NCBI GenBank assembly: GCA_021788645.1
Contig: JAJYKK010000015.1
Coordinates: forward strand, 1 to 52,035
Length of the DNA stretch: 52,035 nucleotides
Source: Pseudomonadota bacterium
GTDB taxonomy: Bacteria > Pseudomonadota > Gammaproteobacteria > Burkholderiales > JAKAFK01
Direction of reading: 5' to 3'
Shown: positions 44,689 to 52,035 of the stretch, one piece after another
Numbering within the stretch: position 1 is the first letter of the stretch
Layout: the number at the start of each line of letters is the position of its first letter
Notes under the pieces: model-generated
The model's database searches: none
The model's input: only the letters and a program-made list of their open reading frames with translations
Told to the model about the DNA's origin: nothing
Translations under genes and position numbers: made by a program

Positions 44689-45380
44689 GCCGGCGCCTGG
44701 CGTGGCGCGCGGCTGGCGCGTGCGCGGCGGCCTTCCTGCTCTACCAAGCCTGGATTCTGGCGCATGTCCTGTGGTGGGTGCACCACAACCCCGCCTCCAC
44801 CGCCTTCATGCGCGAACGCCTGGCCGTCCTCAAGCGGCAGCACCCCGATGCCCGGATTACGCAGCAGTGGGTGCCTTACGCGCGCATCTCGGCAAACCTC
44901 AAACGGGCGCTCGTCGCCGACGAGGATTCCACGTTCATCGCCAACGACGGCTTCGACTGGGCCGGGATCCGGCATGCCTTCGACACCGATCTGCGCCGGC
45001 GCAAGATCGTCGCCGGCGGCTCCACGATCACCCAGCAGCTCGCAAAAAACCTCTTCCTGTCGAGCAGCCGGACCCCTTGGCGCAAAGGCGAGGAAGCGCT
45101 CATCACGGTGATGCTCGATCACCTGATGACCAAGCGCCGCGTCCTGGCGCTCTACCTCAACGTGATCGAATGGGGCGATAATGGGGTATTCGGCGCTCAA
45201 GCCGCAGCCCGTCATTACTTCCATGCGAATGCCGCCTATCTCACCCCCTGGCAGGCCGCCCGGCTCGCCGCCATGGTCCCCGACCCGCGCTACTTCGATA
45301 GCCACCGCCACGCGCCGGAACTGGCGTGGCACACGCGCATCATCCTTGCCCGCATGCATCTGGTGGCCGTTCCACGATAG
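44685..45380 (+). CDS. mtgA: Monofunctional peptidoglycan glycosyltransferase
   Basis: 231 residues. One N-terminal membrane anchor (about 8-28) then the GT51 domain: VADEDSTFIAND (catalytic E), GGSTITQQLAKNLFL, the basic KAEE-like RKGEEAL region and LNVIEWG. Polymerises lipid II glycans in the periplasm. Coupled to aroE by four-base overlap, a common arrangement. Confidence 0.95.
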   Translation: MSRRLAWRAAGACAAAFLLYQAWILAHVLWWVHHNPASTAFMRERLAVLKRQHPDARITQQWVPYARISANLKRALVADEDSTFIANDGFDWAGIRHAFDTDLRRRKIVAGGSTITQQLAKNLFLSSSRTPWRKGEEALITVMLDHLMTKRRVLALYLNVIEWGDNGVFGAQAAARHYFHANAAYLTPWQAARLAAMVPDPRYFDSHRHAPELAWHTRIILARMHLVAVPR

Positions 45381-45409
45381 CGCGCGCGGCGACCCGGGAG
45401 CGACCCGCC

Positions 45410-46807
45410 ATGCGGTCATTTGATCTTGCCGTGATCGGATCCGGCCCGGGGGGCTATCGGGCCGCCGTGCTGGGCGCCCTGCACGGGCTTTCGGTAGCCC
45501 TCGTGGAGAAGGGACAGTGGGGAGGCTGTTGCCTCAATCGCGGCTGCGTGCCCAAGAAAACCTGGCACCACAGCGCAAAGCTCATGCAGGAAGCCCCTCA
45601 TTGGGGCAGCCGCGGCCTTTCGGGCACCCTCTGCGCCGACCTGGAGATGGCCTGGCACCACCAGAAACAGGTCGTCACGACCGTGCGGGACAGCTCTGTG
45701 CGTTACCTGAGGCGCCTGGGCATCGCCCTGTGGGAGGGTGAAGCGCGCCTCGTCGGGCCGCACGAACTCGCAGTCGGCGGCACACCGGCCCTGCGCGCCC
45801 GCCACATCCTCATCGCGACCGGGTCCCGGCCGCACGTCCCGACGGTGTTTCGCGGCAATCCCGATGTCATCCTCACGACCGACGACCTGTTCGACCGCCC
45901 GCCACCGCACGGTCCCCGCGTCGCCGTGGTCGGCTCAGGGTCCGTGGGCACGGAATTCGCGTTCATCCTCGCGATGCTGGGCAGGCGGGTGACCTGGCTT
46001 GCGTCCGCGCAGCCGCTCGGGTCGACCGCCTTCAGCCAGACGGCCCGCAGGCTGCTGTCGGACACGCTCGCGCAAGGCGGCATCACGCCCAAGCTCGGCT
46101 CGCGCGTCGTGTCGATCGAACGGACGGCCGGCGGGATCGTGCTCGAGACGGCCGCCGGGACACGCGAGGAAGTCGACTGGGTCCTGCTGGGAACCGGACG
46201 GGTGCCGCACACGCGCGGGCTTGCGCTGGATGCTTTGGGCGTGGCGCTCGATCCGTCCGGCTTCATCCGCACGAACGAGGCGTTGCAGACCCGGCTGCCG
46301 CATGTCTACGCGATCGGCGATGTGGCCAACCCCCGCATGACGGCGAACCATGCCCTGGCGGAAGCCTACGTCGCACTGACCAACATCCTTCGCACGAGGC
46401 CGCGCAACAGGGAAAACCAAGCCGTGCCGCGCGTCATCCACTCCGCCGTTGAGTTGGCCAGCGTGGGCTTGAACGAAGACCAGGCCGAAGACGAGGGCTT
46501 CGAAACAGCCGTCGGTTTTGCCGCATTCGCAACCAATCCCCGTGCGCTCGGAGAGGGCGCGCCGGAGGGCTTCGTGCGCCTGGTTGCGGACGCGGATTCC
46601 GGGAAGCTGCTCGGTGCCGAAATCGCCGGCAGCGACGCCGGCGAACTGATCCACTGGGTCGCGAACCACCTCGGGCGCCCGGACGCCCTGCAGCAGCTGT
46701 CGGGCGCCTTCTGCAACCACCCGAGCCGCGCCGAGGAGCTGCAAAACGCGGCCGACACCCTCGCCGCCAAATGGGGGCTTCACGACGGGATGCACGGGCC
46801 GCACTGA
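45410..46807 (+). CDS. Dihydrolipoamide dehydrogenase-like pyridine nucleotide-disulfide oxidoreductase
   Basis: 465 residues. FAD-binding GSGPGGYRAAV at 10-20, redox-active disulfide in GGCCLNRGCVPKKTW (C41-C46 likely pair, C40 extra), NAD-binding GSGSVGTEFAFILA, and the second FAD motif YAIGDVAN. The C-terminal dimer-interface His-Glu is present as NHPSRAEE. It is a divergent member: CLNRGC-VPKK instead of CLNVGC-IPSK. It may serve as the L protein of glycine cleavage, or act on another lipoyl or thiol substrate. The ATG at 45410 follows GGGAG; it lies 29 bases after mtgA. Confidence 0.85.
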   Translation: MRSFDLAVIGSGPGGYRAAVLGALHGLSVALVEKGQWGGCCLNRGCVPKKTWHHSAKLMQEAPHWGSRGLSGTLCADLEMAWHHQKQVVTTVRDSSVRYLRRLGIALWEGEARLVGPHELAVGGTPALRARHILIATGSRPHVPTVFRGNPDVILTTDDLFDRPPPHGPRVAVVGSGSVGTEFAFILAMLGRRVTWLASAQPLGSTAFSQTARRLLSDTLAQGGITPKLGSRVVSIERTAGGIVLETAAGTREEVDWVLLGTGRVPHTRGLALDALGVALDPSGFIRTNEALQTRLPHVYAIGDVANPRMTANHALAEAYVALTNILRTRPRNRENQAVPRVIHSAVELASVGLNEDQAEDEGFETAVGFAAFATNPRALGEGAPEGFVRLVADADSGKLLGAEIAGSDAGELIHWVANHLGRPDALQQLSGAFCNHPSRAEELQNAADTLAAKWGLHDGMHGPH

Positions 46808-46939
46808 GCGCATACGAAACCAACCATCCGCAGGCACCGGTCGGCGCGACGCGCGCGCGGGGCAAGCCGAGCGTCCTGCCCAGGCGCGGGCACGGCGCAT
46901 GCGGTGCACGGGAGAGCCTACCCTCCCGGACGCCCTGTT

Positions 46940-47614
46940 TCAGGCCGGAGCGAGTTCCTTCTTGGCCGCCGGCTTCTTCGCAGGCTTGGCCGCGGCGCTC
47001 GGCGCACCCTTGGCGGCGGCCTTCTTCGCGGTCTTGGCCGCCCCGCTCGGCACCGCCTTGGCAGCGGGCTTCTTGGCCGCCGCCTTCGGGGCCGCAGTCT
47101 TCTTGGCCGCTGGCGCAGCTGCCTTCGGGGCCTTGGCATCTTTCTTCGCGGTTGCCTTGGCCTTGGGCATCGCCGCCTTGGCCGCCTTCTTGGGCGCCGC
47201 CTTCACTTTGGGAGCATCCGCCTTGGCGCTCTTCGCCGCCGGGGCCTTGGCGAGCGTCTTGGCAGCGGCCTTCGCCTTCGGCGCCACCGTCTTGGCGGCT
47301 GTCGCCTTGGTGGCCGCAACCTTCACCGCCTTGCCGGCCTTCTTGGCCTCAGCCTTCGGCTGCGCGGACGCCGGCTTCGCGGCCTTCTTCACCGCCTTGG
47401 CCACGGACGCGTCCGCTTTCGCCGCCTTCTTCACCGCCTTGGCCACGGGCGCGTCCGCTTTCGCCGCCTTCTTCGCCGGGGTTTTGGGCACGGCCGCAGC
47501 CTTCTTCGACGGCGCGGCGCTCGAGGCAGCAGCCGTCACCTTCTTCGCCGGCGCGGCCTTCTTGGCTACGGCATCGGTTGCGCTTGTGCTCTTGGTCTTC
47601 TTGGTTCCTGCCAT
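46940..47614 (-). CDS. Histone H1-like lysine/alanine-rich DNA-binding protein
   Basis: 224 residues consisting almost entirely of Lys, Ala, Pro, Val and Thr, with repeated [17 protein letters not shown] and KKAAP units. This is the bacterial AlgP/histone H1-type tail, expected to be disordered and strongly basic, binding DNA. AAGGAG precedes the ATG. The repeats make length variation between strains likely. The function in this organism is unknown. Confidence 0.85.
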   Translation of the reverse strand: MAGTKKTKSTSATDAVAKKAAPAKKVTAAASSAAPSKKAAAVPKTPAKKAAKADAPVAKAVKKAAKADASVAKAVKKAAKPASAQPKAEAKKAGKAVKVAATKATAAKTVAPKAKAAAKTLAKAPAAKSAKADAPKVKAAPKKAAKAAMPKAKATAKKDAKAPKAAAPAAKKTAAPKAAAKKPAAKAVPSGAAKTAKKAAAKGAPSAAAKPAKKPAAKKELAPA

Positions 47615-48602
47615 ACCTGGACTCCTTCTCGAACAGTTGACCCGCTGTCATATTTGGCGGAAAGCGTGCGCACGAACGCACTTCCAAGGCTACGGCAGCA
47701 CGGAACTCGCCGATGTCGACGCACCCAAATGCGCGTCTTTGCTTGGTGCGCCCATTCTATTCCACATTTTCGAGAAAACACAACAAGTTGATTGCATCTG
47801 ACGGAATTTTTCGTGACCTTCGCGGCGGATTTTTTCAGGCGTTTTTTCCCCCACGCCGCAAGCGTCTTATAACCATCTGTATTGGCGCAGTAATTTCGCC
47901 ACCCTTGCGCGCCTTTCGAGACGGCCAAGACATCGGCCCGTGGCCGCGGTGCAGTGTCCAGGGGGAGCGCGTCGGTGTTGCCATCCCCCGAGCGATCGTG
48001 CTTTCGGCATGGCGCATGGGGCATCCGCGCTGCGCCATGGGCGCGATAGGCGCGTTGGCCCGCAGGCTGCCGAGCCACTTGGCCTGTACAATGGCGTCGA
48101 CGCACTCACAGAAAACCAAGGATCCGGCCGGCCGACGGGCCGATTGGCGATCGCCGCGGCCCACCCGCGCACCGCGCCTGAGGAGGAGGTCGTCCAAGGC
48201 CGTCTCATTGATGTAGAATCAGGCGGCGGGACGCTAGGCGGGCTCGGCAAGATGCCGCCCGAAGCTGGGGCGCAGGCGCTCGTCGTTCGCGTACAAACCG
48301 GCGATCGGCATGTCCATGCATCGCGCTTTAGGGCGAGCGGCGCCGTGCGCTTCGCGCACCGCAACGGCAGCCGCACCTTCCAAGCCCTCGGTCTTGGTCG
48401 CCGCGCCATCGCGCGGTGCGGCCTTTGGGGCGTTCCTCCCAGGAGCGGCCCGCATCGCGCCCCCGCCGGGAACTGCCGGCGCGATTGCGGCGCGCGAATC
48501 GTCGGCCATCTGTCCGGCGGACGTCATGGATGATATGCCGTTGCAACGAGAGGGGGGGGGGCCGCGCCTTAGGAACGGCAAGGATGGCACGCGGCACAGA
48601 AG
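47615..48602. other. Gene-poor kilobase
   Basis: Several overlapping frames on both strands (for example minus 47867-48409 and plus 47940-48533) have compositions typical of shadow frames and no good start. A TAGAAT at about 48213 could be a -10 box. I recognise no family or RNA. The low-GC stretch around 47780-47880, just upstream of the histone-like gene, could be its promoter region. Confidence 0.4.
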
Positions 48603-49094
48603 ATGAGACTTCCAGCAGATCCAGACGCCTCGGCGATTCGTCGCTCCCCTCCGCGCTATCGACTGCGGACCGATCCTTTGTTTTGGCTGGCGGCGCTGGC
48701 AGCGCCCGTGTTCTGGGCGGGACTGGCACTTCTGACGCACCCGTCCATCGATCCCTACTGGACGCTACGCGAACCTCGGCGTTTTGCGTTGGTCGCGCTC
48801 GGCTACCCAGTACTCGAGGAGATCGCATTTCGCGGACTGCTGCAGGAGTGGCTGCGCGAGCGCTGGCCCAACCTCGCCCCAAGGGCGGGCATTACGGGCG
48901 CGAATCTCCTCACCAGTGCCCTCTTCAGCGCCGCGCACGTTTTCGCTCACCCGCTGCCCTGGGCGCTCGCCGTCTTCGTTCCTTCCTTGGTGTTCGGGTA
49001 CTTCAAGGACAAGAGCGGAACGCTCTCCCCTGGCATCGTGCTTCACGTCTTCTACAACGCGGGTTATTTCCTGATTTTTTGGAATCCCCGCTGA
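48603..49094 (+). CDS. CPBP-family glutamic intramembrane protease (MrtJ/JDVT-CTERM-type candidate)
   Basis: 163 residues with about four membrane helices. Contains the glutamic protease motif EEIAFRG (EExxxR), FSAAHVFAHP with a conserved histidine and HVFYNAGYF at the end. The closing segment LVFGYFKDKSGTLSPGIVLH is the pattern I associate with the JDVT-CTERM-processing MrtJ group, but this is inference from memory. No substrate with a matching C-terminal sorting signal is visible in the window. The start is uncertain and lacks a strong ribosome site. Confidence 0.75.
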   Translation: MRLPADPDASAIRRSPPRYRLRTDPLFWLAALAAPVFWAGLALLTHPSIDPYWTLREPRRFALVALGYPVLEEIAFRGLLQEWLRERWPNLAPRAGITGANLLTSALFSAAHVFAHPLPWALAVFVPSLVFGYFKDKSGTLSPGIVLHVFYNAGYFLIFWNPR

Positions 49095-49285
49095 AGACGG
49101 GGTTCGCCGATGGGCGCACACCAATGCGGGACCGCCGCTTCGGGCCGCCCGCCAGCGGCATCGTGGCGCTGATCCGGAGCACACGCAAGCCATCGCCCAG
49201 GCACCCGGATTCCTGCGACGTGCGCACGGGCCCGGGGCGAAGAGCCGCCTCTAGATCGCCGCGGCTGCCGGATCGCCGCCATTCC

Positions 49286-51115
49286 CTAAGCGGGTGGCGC
49301 CGAATACCCAAAATACTCGATATACGGCGCGAGCGTCGCCATGATGGGCTCCAGCGCCTCGCGATAGCGCCGCCAGCGATACTTGGCGTGCCCATAGATA
49401 GGCTGCGTCACCTGGTGATAACTCGCCGTACGGATCACGCGGCGGCTGTTCGCGTGCGCGTCGGGACGAAGCACGGCATCGTCCCATTCCGCGTCCAGGA
49501 AGGCCAGCAACCGCCGCGTTTCGTCTTCGATATCGTCCACAAGACTCTCGTATCGCACGATGTGATAATCGAGGGGCAGGGTTGAGGCATATTGAATCCA
49601 TGCCGCCATGGTGCGGGCATACAGGTTTGCCGTGTCTTCCAGCGTATAGAAATGCGCCGTCGTCACGTTCGGCGCAAAGTGCTGCATGAAACAGCTTAAG
49701 CAGACATCGCAGGGATGGCGCACCGCAAGAACGAATTTGGCCCGCGGAAAAACGCGCCACAGCAGGGGCGTGAGATAGGTGTTCCCGGGATTGCGGTCCA
49801 CCAGGCGTCGCCCGGCATGACGCGTCACATGCTGGGCGACGGCACGGGCATACACGTTCCGAAGGTCTTGCAGGTCACGCTCGGAAAGCTCGACCAAGGC
49901 CCGCTCGTTGCCGGGCCGAGCCATGCGCACAAAGGCATCCTCTACCGCGTTCGCGGCGGGCCTCTCCTCCATCGTCTGCAGCGTCGGATGGCTATCCAAT
50001 ATCTGGTCGAGCAGTGTCGTGCCGGAGCGCTGGAAGCCCATCAGGAAGATGGGCGCATCTTGCGGGCCGTCACCACCGACTGCCGTTTGCAAACCGGCAA
50101 CCGCACAGCGGGAGAGCGCCGCAATCTTCTCTAAGAGCACATGCTTGTCGGTGCTTGCGGACGAGCGCGCGCACAAGCTCCGCCGCTTTCCTTCCTCGAA
50201 GTGCCCGAACGCACGCCGGTGCTCGCCGGCGCGGTCGTACAGCTGACCGAGGCGCAGGTGCACTTCCGCTTGGGCGGCATCATCCAGACGTTGGGCCAGC
50301 AAGCCCTCCATCAACCGGATCGCTTCCTCGGCACGTCCCTCCTGCCGGGCCAATTTGGCTGCCGTCAACGTCAGGGACACGGACTGCGGATCGACCGCAA
50401 GGCCCTTGTCCACGTATATCCTGGCCTCTTCGCGCCGGTTGGTCCGCTCGCACAGCTCCGCCAATGACGCGAGCGCTTCCCGGCAGTCCGGAGCGAACGT
50501 CAATGCCCGCAACAATTTCGCGCGCGCCTCGTCTTCGCGACCGTCCGCCCAGAGCAAAAGCCCTTGATTGGCGAGAAGATGGGGATGGTCGGGATGAAGG
50601 CGGGCCGCCCGGTTGAGCGCCTCGACGGCCGCCGTGAGTTCGCCAAGTCCCGTCAGGATCGCGCCGAGATTGCACAGCGCCTCGAAGAAGTCCGGCTGAA
50701 TGGCCACCGCCTTGCCATAGTGCGTCGCCGCCCCTCTCAGGTCCGCCAGATCCCGAAGCGCGTTGGCAAGAAAAAAATGTCCGTTCGCAAAGCCCGGGTC
50801 CAGTTCAACCGCGGCTCGGTAGCACGCGAGCGCCTCGGTCAGTTTCTTCTGGCATTGCAAGGCGGCGCCTAGCGCGTGGTGAGCGGCAGCCCAGCGCGGC
50901 TCAAGGGCCAGGGCGCGCCTGGCGCAGGACTCGGAATCCGCGTAACGCGCCAGATTCAAGTGGGCGTTGGCAAGCATGAGCCAGGCTTCGGAATTCACCG
51001 CGTCGATCCGGCACAACTGCTGGCACAGCTCCCGCGCCTCCGCGAAGAGACCGCGCTCCAGCAGGCCCTGCGCACGCTTCTTCTTCGATCGCGTCAAGAC
51101 GTCGGATGTTGGCAT
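49286..51115 (-). CDS. TPR-repeat protein with a C-terminal sulfotransferase domain
   Basis: 609 residues. The first 320 are tandem tetratricopeptide repeats (ALGAALQCQKKLTEALACYR and similar). The last 250 are a sulfotransferase with the PAPS-binding loop GFQRSGTTLLDQIL near residue 365 and conserved VRHPCDV and the KYRW-type substrate region near the end. TPR-sulfotransferases sulfate sugars or proteins in bacteria. The ATG at 51115 was chosen. A longer frame to 51148 would begin in the right-end hairpin of the adjacent TnpB element. Confidence 0.88.
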   Translation of the reverse strand: MPTSDVLTRSKKKRAQGLLERGLFAEARELCQQLCRIDAVNSEAWLMLANAHLNLARYADSESCARRALALEPRWAAAHHALGAALQCQKKLTEALACYRAAVELDPGFANGHFFLANALRDLADLRGAATHYGKAVAIQPDFFEALCNLGAILTGLGELTAAVEALNRAARLHPDHPHLLANQGLLLWADGREDEARAKLLRALTFAPDCREALASLAELCERTNRREEARIYVDKGLAVDPQSVSLTLTAAKLARQEGRAEEAIRLMEGLLAQRLDDAAQAEVHLRLGQLYDRAGEHRRAFGHFEEGKRRSLCARSSASTDKHVLLEKIAALSRCAVAGLQTAVGGDGPQDAPIFLMGFQRSGTTLLDQILDSHPTLQTMEERPAANAVEDAFVRMARPGNERALVELSERDLQDLRNVYARAVAQHVTRHAGRRLVDRNPGNTYLTPLLWRVFPRAKFVLAVRHPCDVCLSCFMQHFAPNVTTAHFYTLEDTANLYARTMAAWIQYASTLPLDYHIVRYESLVDDIEDETRRLLAFLDAEWDDAVLRPDAHANSRRVIRTASYHQVTQPIYGHAKYRWRRYREALEPIMATLAPYIEYFGYSAPPA

Positions 51116-51135
51116 AAGACCATCCTTCTGGGCAC

Positions 51136-51168
51136 TGAACCTCCCCATGGCTAAAGCCAGGGGGTTCT
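51136..51168 (-). repeat. Right-end hairpin of the second IS200/IS605 (tnpB) element
   Basis: On the minus strand, AGAACCCCCTGGCTTTAGCC followed by ATGGGGAGGTTCA forms a strong stem-loop. GGCTTTAGCC with flanking CCC/GGG and a terminal TTCA is a familiar right end of IS200/IS605 elements with tnpB, and the scaffold end of omega RNA. The decayed tnpB stop (51151-51153) lies within it. Confidence 0.8.
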
Positions 51169-52035
51169 AAAGGGATGCATGCGAGGGGCATCCGGGTTCT
51201 CGGGGTTTATCCCTACAGCATCCCGGTGGAGGCCTCGCACAAACCTTTTCTTACGCGCGATCGACTCTGACGGCATAGCCGCCGTGGGGTTGCCCTTGGG
51301 CAATCCGCTTGTCGATTGGTGATGCCGACACAGTCCCGCGCGTTCTAGTAGCGGTTCCGCAACTGCCCAGCCCTCTTCGAGCCGGGACGAACTGTGCCCG
51401 TCTTCCATCGCATTTCGGGCGAGGAAGGCGCTATAGCAATCCCGCTGCACGATGACGTCGTCCCCACCGAGGCGGTGCCAACGCTGCGACAGCGGCTTCT
51501 TGGCGTAGGTACCAGACACATGGTCGTACTGGCTCATACCCAGGCGTCGGGTGTTCAATTCCACGAGCTTCCCGCCGGCGCTCTCGGCCTTGCGAGACAG
51601 CCGTTCGATGAACATCCCCGGCGCACGAACCTTGCTGATGGTTCCACGGCTGCACGACGCCGGATGCGAACTGCTCCAGCCCAACCGCCTCATCGCCAAC
51701 GACAGCGATCGTGCTCGGCCCAACATCGAGTCCAACGATCTGCCCGGAAGAGAGAAACTCATACTTCGTTGGGGCGATGCCGTCCTGCACGAGTTGCACA
51801 AACCAGCGTTGCCGACCGTTCTCCATGCGCCAGACAATGCGGCAATACTTCGTCTCGGATTTCAGCGCCGCATGGACATAGGGATCCTGATCCCGCGTCG
51901 GCAGCTTGACCGGCAACGCGAGCTTGCCCCAGGTGACGCAGCCGGTATCGGCATTCCAGCGGATGTTGGCCACATTGTTCTTGCCTTCGAGCGAATGCAA
52001 TGGGCGGTTCCGGCCTTTGAAGCGCGGCCGGCCGC
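51151..52035 (-). pseudogene. tnpB: Decayed TnpB (IS200/IS605 OrfB), frameshifted and internally deleted, cut by window edge
   Basis: Two reading frames are needed. The upstream frame (52000-51650 or so) contains the first RuvC motif GLDVGPSTIAVVGDEA. The other contains RAPGMFIERLSRKAESAGGK, AKKPLSQRWHR and the third-motif QRDCYSAFLAR. Roughly 100 residues that normally lie between, including the second RuvC glutamate region (IKTEKLSY-like), are missing at the junction. The zinc-ribbon cysteines are replaced (SQYDHVSGTY), as in a known subfamily. The nuclease is therefore dead, while the right-end hairpin is intact. Confidence 0.85.

Noticed and set aside
48416..49585. 389-codon plus-strand frame overlapping the protease gene
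   Set aside because: Out of frame with the recognisable protease domain and rich in Arg and Ser, as expected for a shadow frame.
1..52035. CRISPR array, prophage or classical defence island
   Set aside because: No regularly spaced direct repeats, no cas-like, phage structural or restriction-modification gene seen. TnpB remnants are transposon parts.

Overview
The window is a GC-rich bacterial chromosome segment that reads as a sulfur-oxidising proteobacterium, beta or gamma (placement is inference). The evidence is an aprM-aprB-aprA operon (membrane-anchored adenylylsulfate reductase of the type used by sulfur oxidisers), an ETHE1-like persulfide dioxygenase, a glnA/DUF4124/ntrB/ntrC nitrogen block, ornithine-lipid genes, and a cytochrome c5-like protein. 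I cannot name a genus from sequence alone.

Layout. 1-1040: the 3' end of an IS200/IS605-type tnpB, then accessory spacer. 1041-10234: two very large tandem paralogous c-di-GMP proteins (periplasmic sensor, PAS/GAF, GGDEF, EAL, zinc-binding-like tail). 10235-10570: an IS scar. 10570-13715: a small unknown gene, tRNA-Arg(CCG), cytochrome c, Rep helicase. 13852-21127: ApaH and a lipid and envelope neighbourhood (olsB-olsA, glycine-zipper lipoprotein, PfkB kinase, zinc-dependent phospholipase C, PAP2 phosphatase, GT4 glycosyltransferase, diacylglycerol kinase). 21084-26662: a glycine-riboswitch-controlled gcvT-gcvH-gcvPA-tpx-gcvPB-dgkA operon with a readable promoter. 26712-29774: aprMBA. 29882-33213: divergent metR/metE with MetR-like boxes. 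33334-35287: a thioredoxin fused to NnrS-like helices, a small paralogous membrane protein, and a divergent Crp/Fnr regulator with a perfect TTGAC-N4-GTCAA palindrome between them. 35385-37534: HD-GYP protein and persulfide dioxygenase. 37531-42555: ntrC, ntrB, DUF4124, glnA, with a sigma-54 promoter and two NtrC-like boxes. 42546-46807: cation efflux transporter, aroE, mtgA, dihydrolipoamide dehydrogenase-like flavoprotein. 46940-52035: histone H1-like protein, a gene-poor kilobase, a CPBP/MrtJ-like intramembrane protease, a TPR-sulfotransferase, and a decayed tnpB with an intact right-end hairpin.

How it fits together. The middle is mostly core metabolism (sulfite/APS oxidation, glycine cleavage, methionine synthesis, nitrogen assimilation) with unusually legible control: a tandem glycine riboswitch, NtrC enhancers with a sigma-54 promoter, MetR boxes and an FNR-type palindrome. 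The edges are accessory, bounded on both sides by TnpB-family remnants. No CRISPR array, prophage or classical defence island is visible. The least ordinary items are the thioredoxin/NnrS fusion with its regulator, the terminator hairpin that doubles as an NtrC-like box, and the paired giant GGDEF-EAL sensors.
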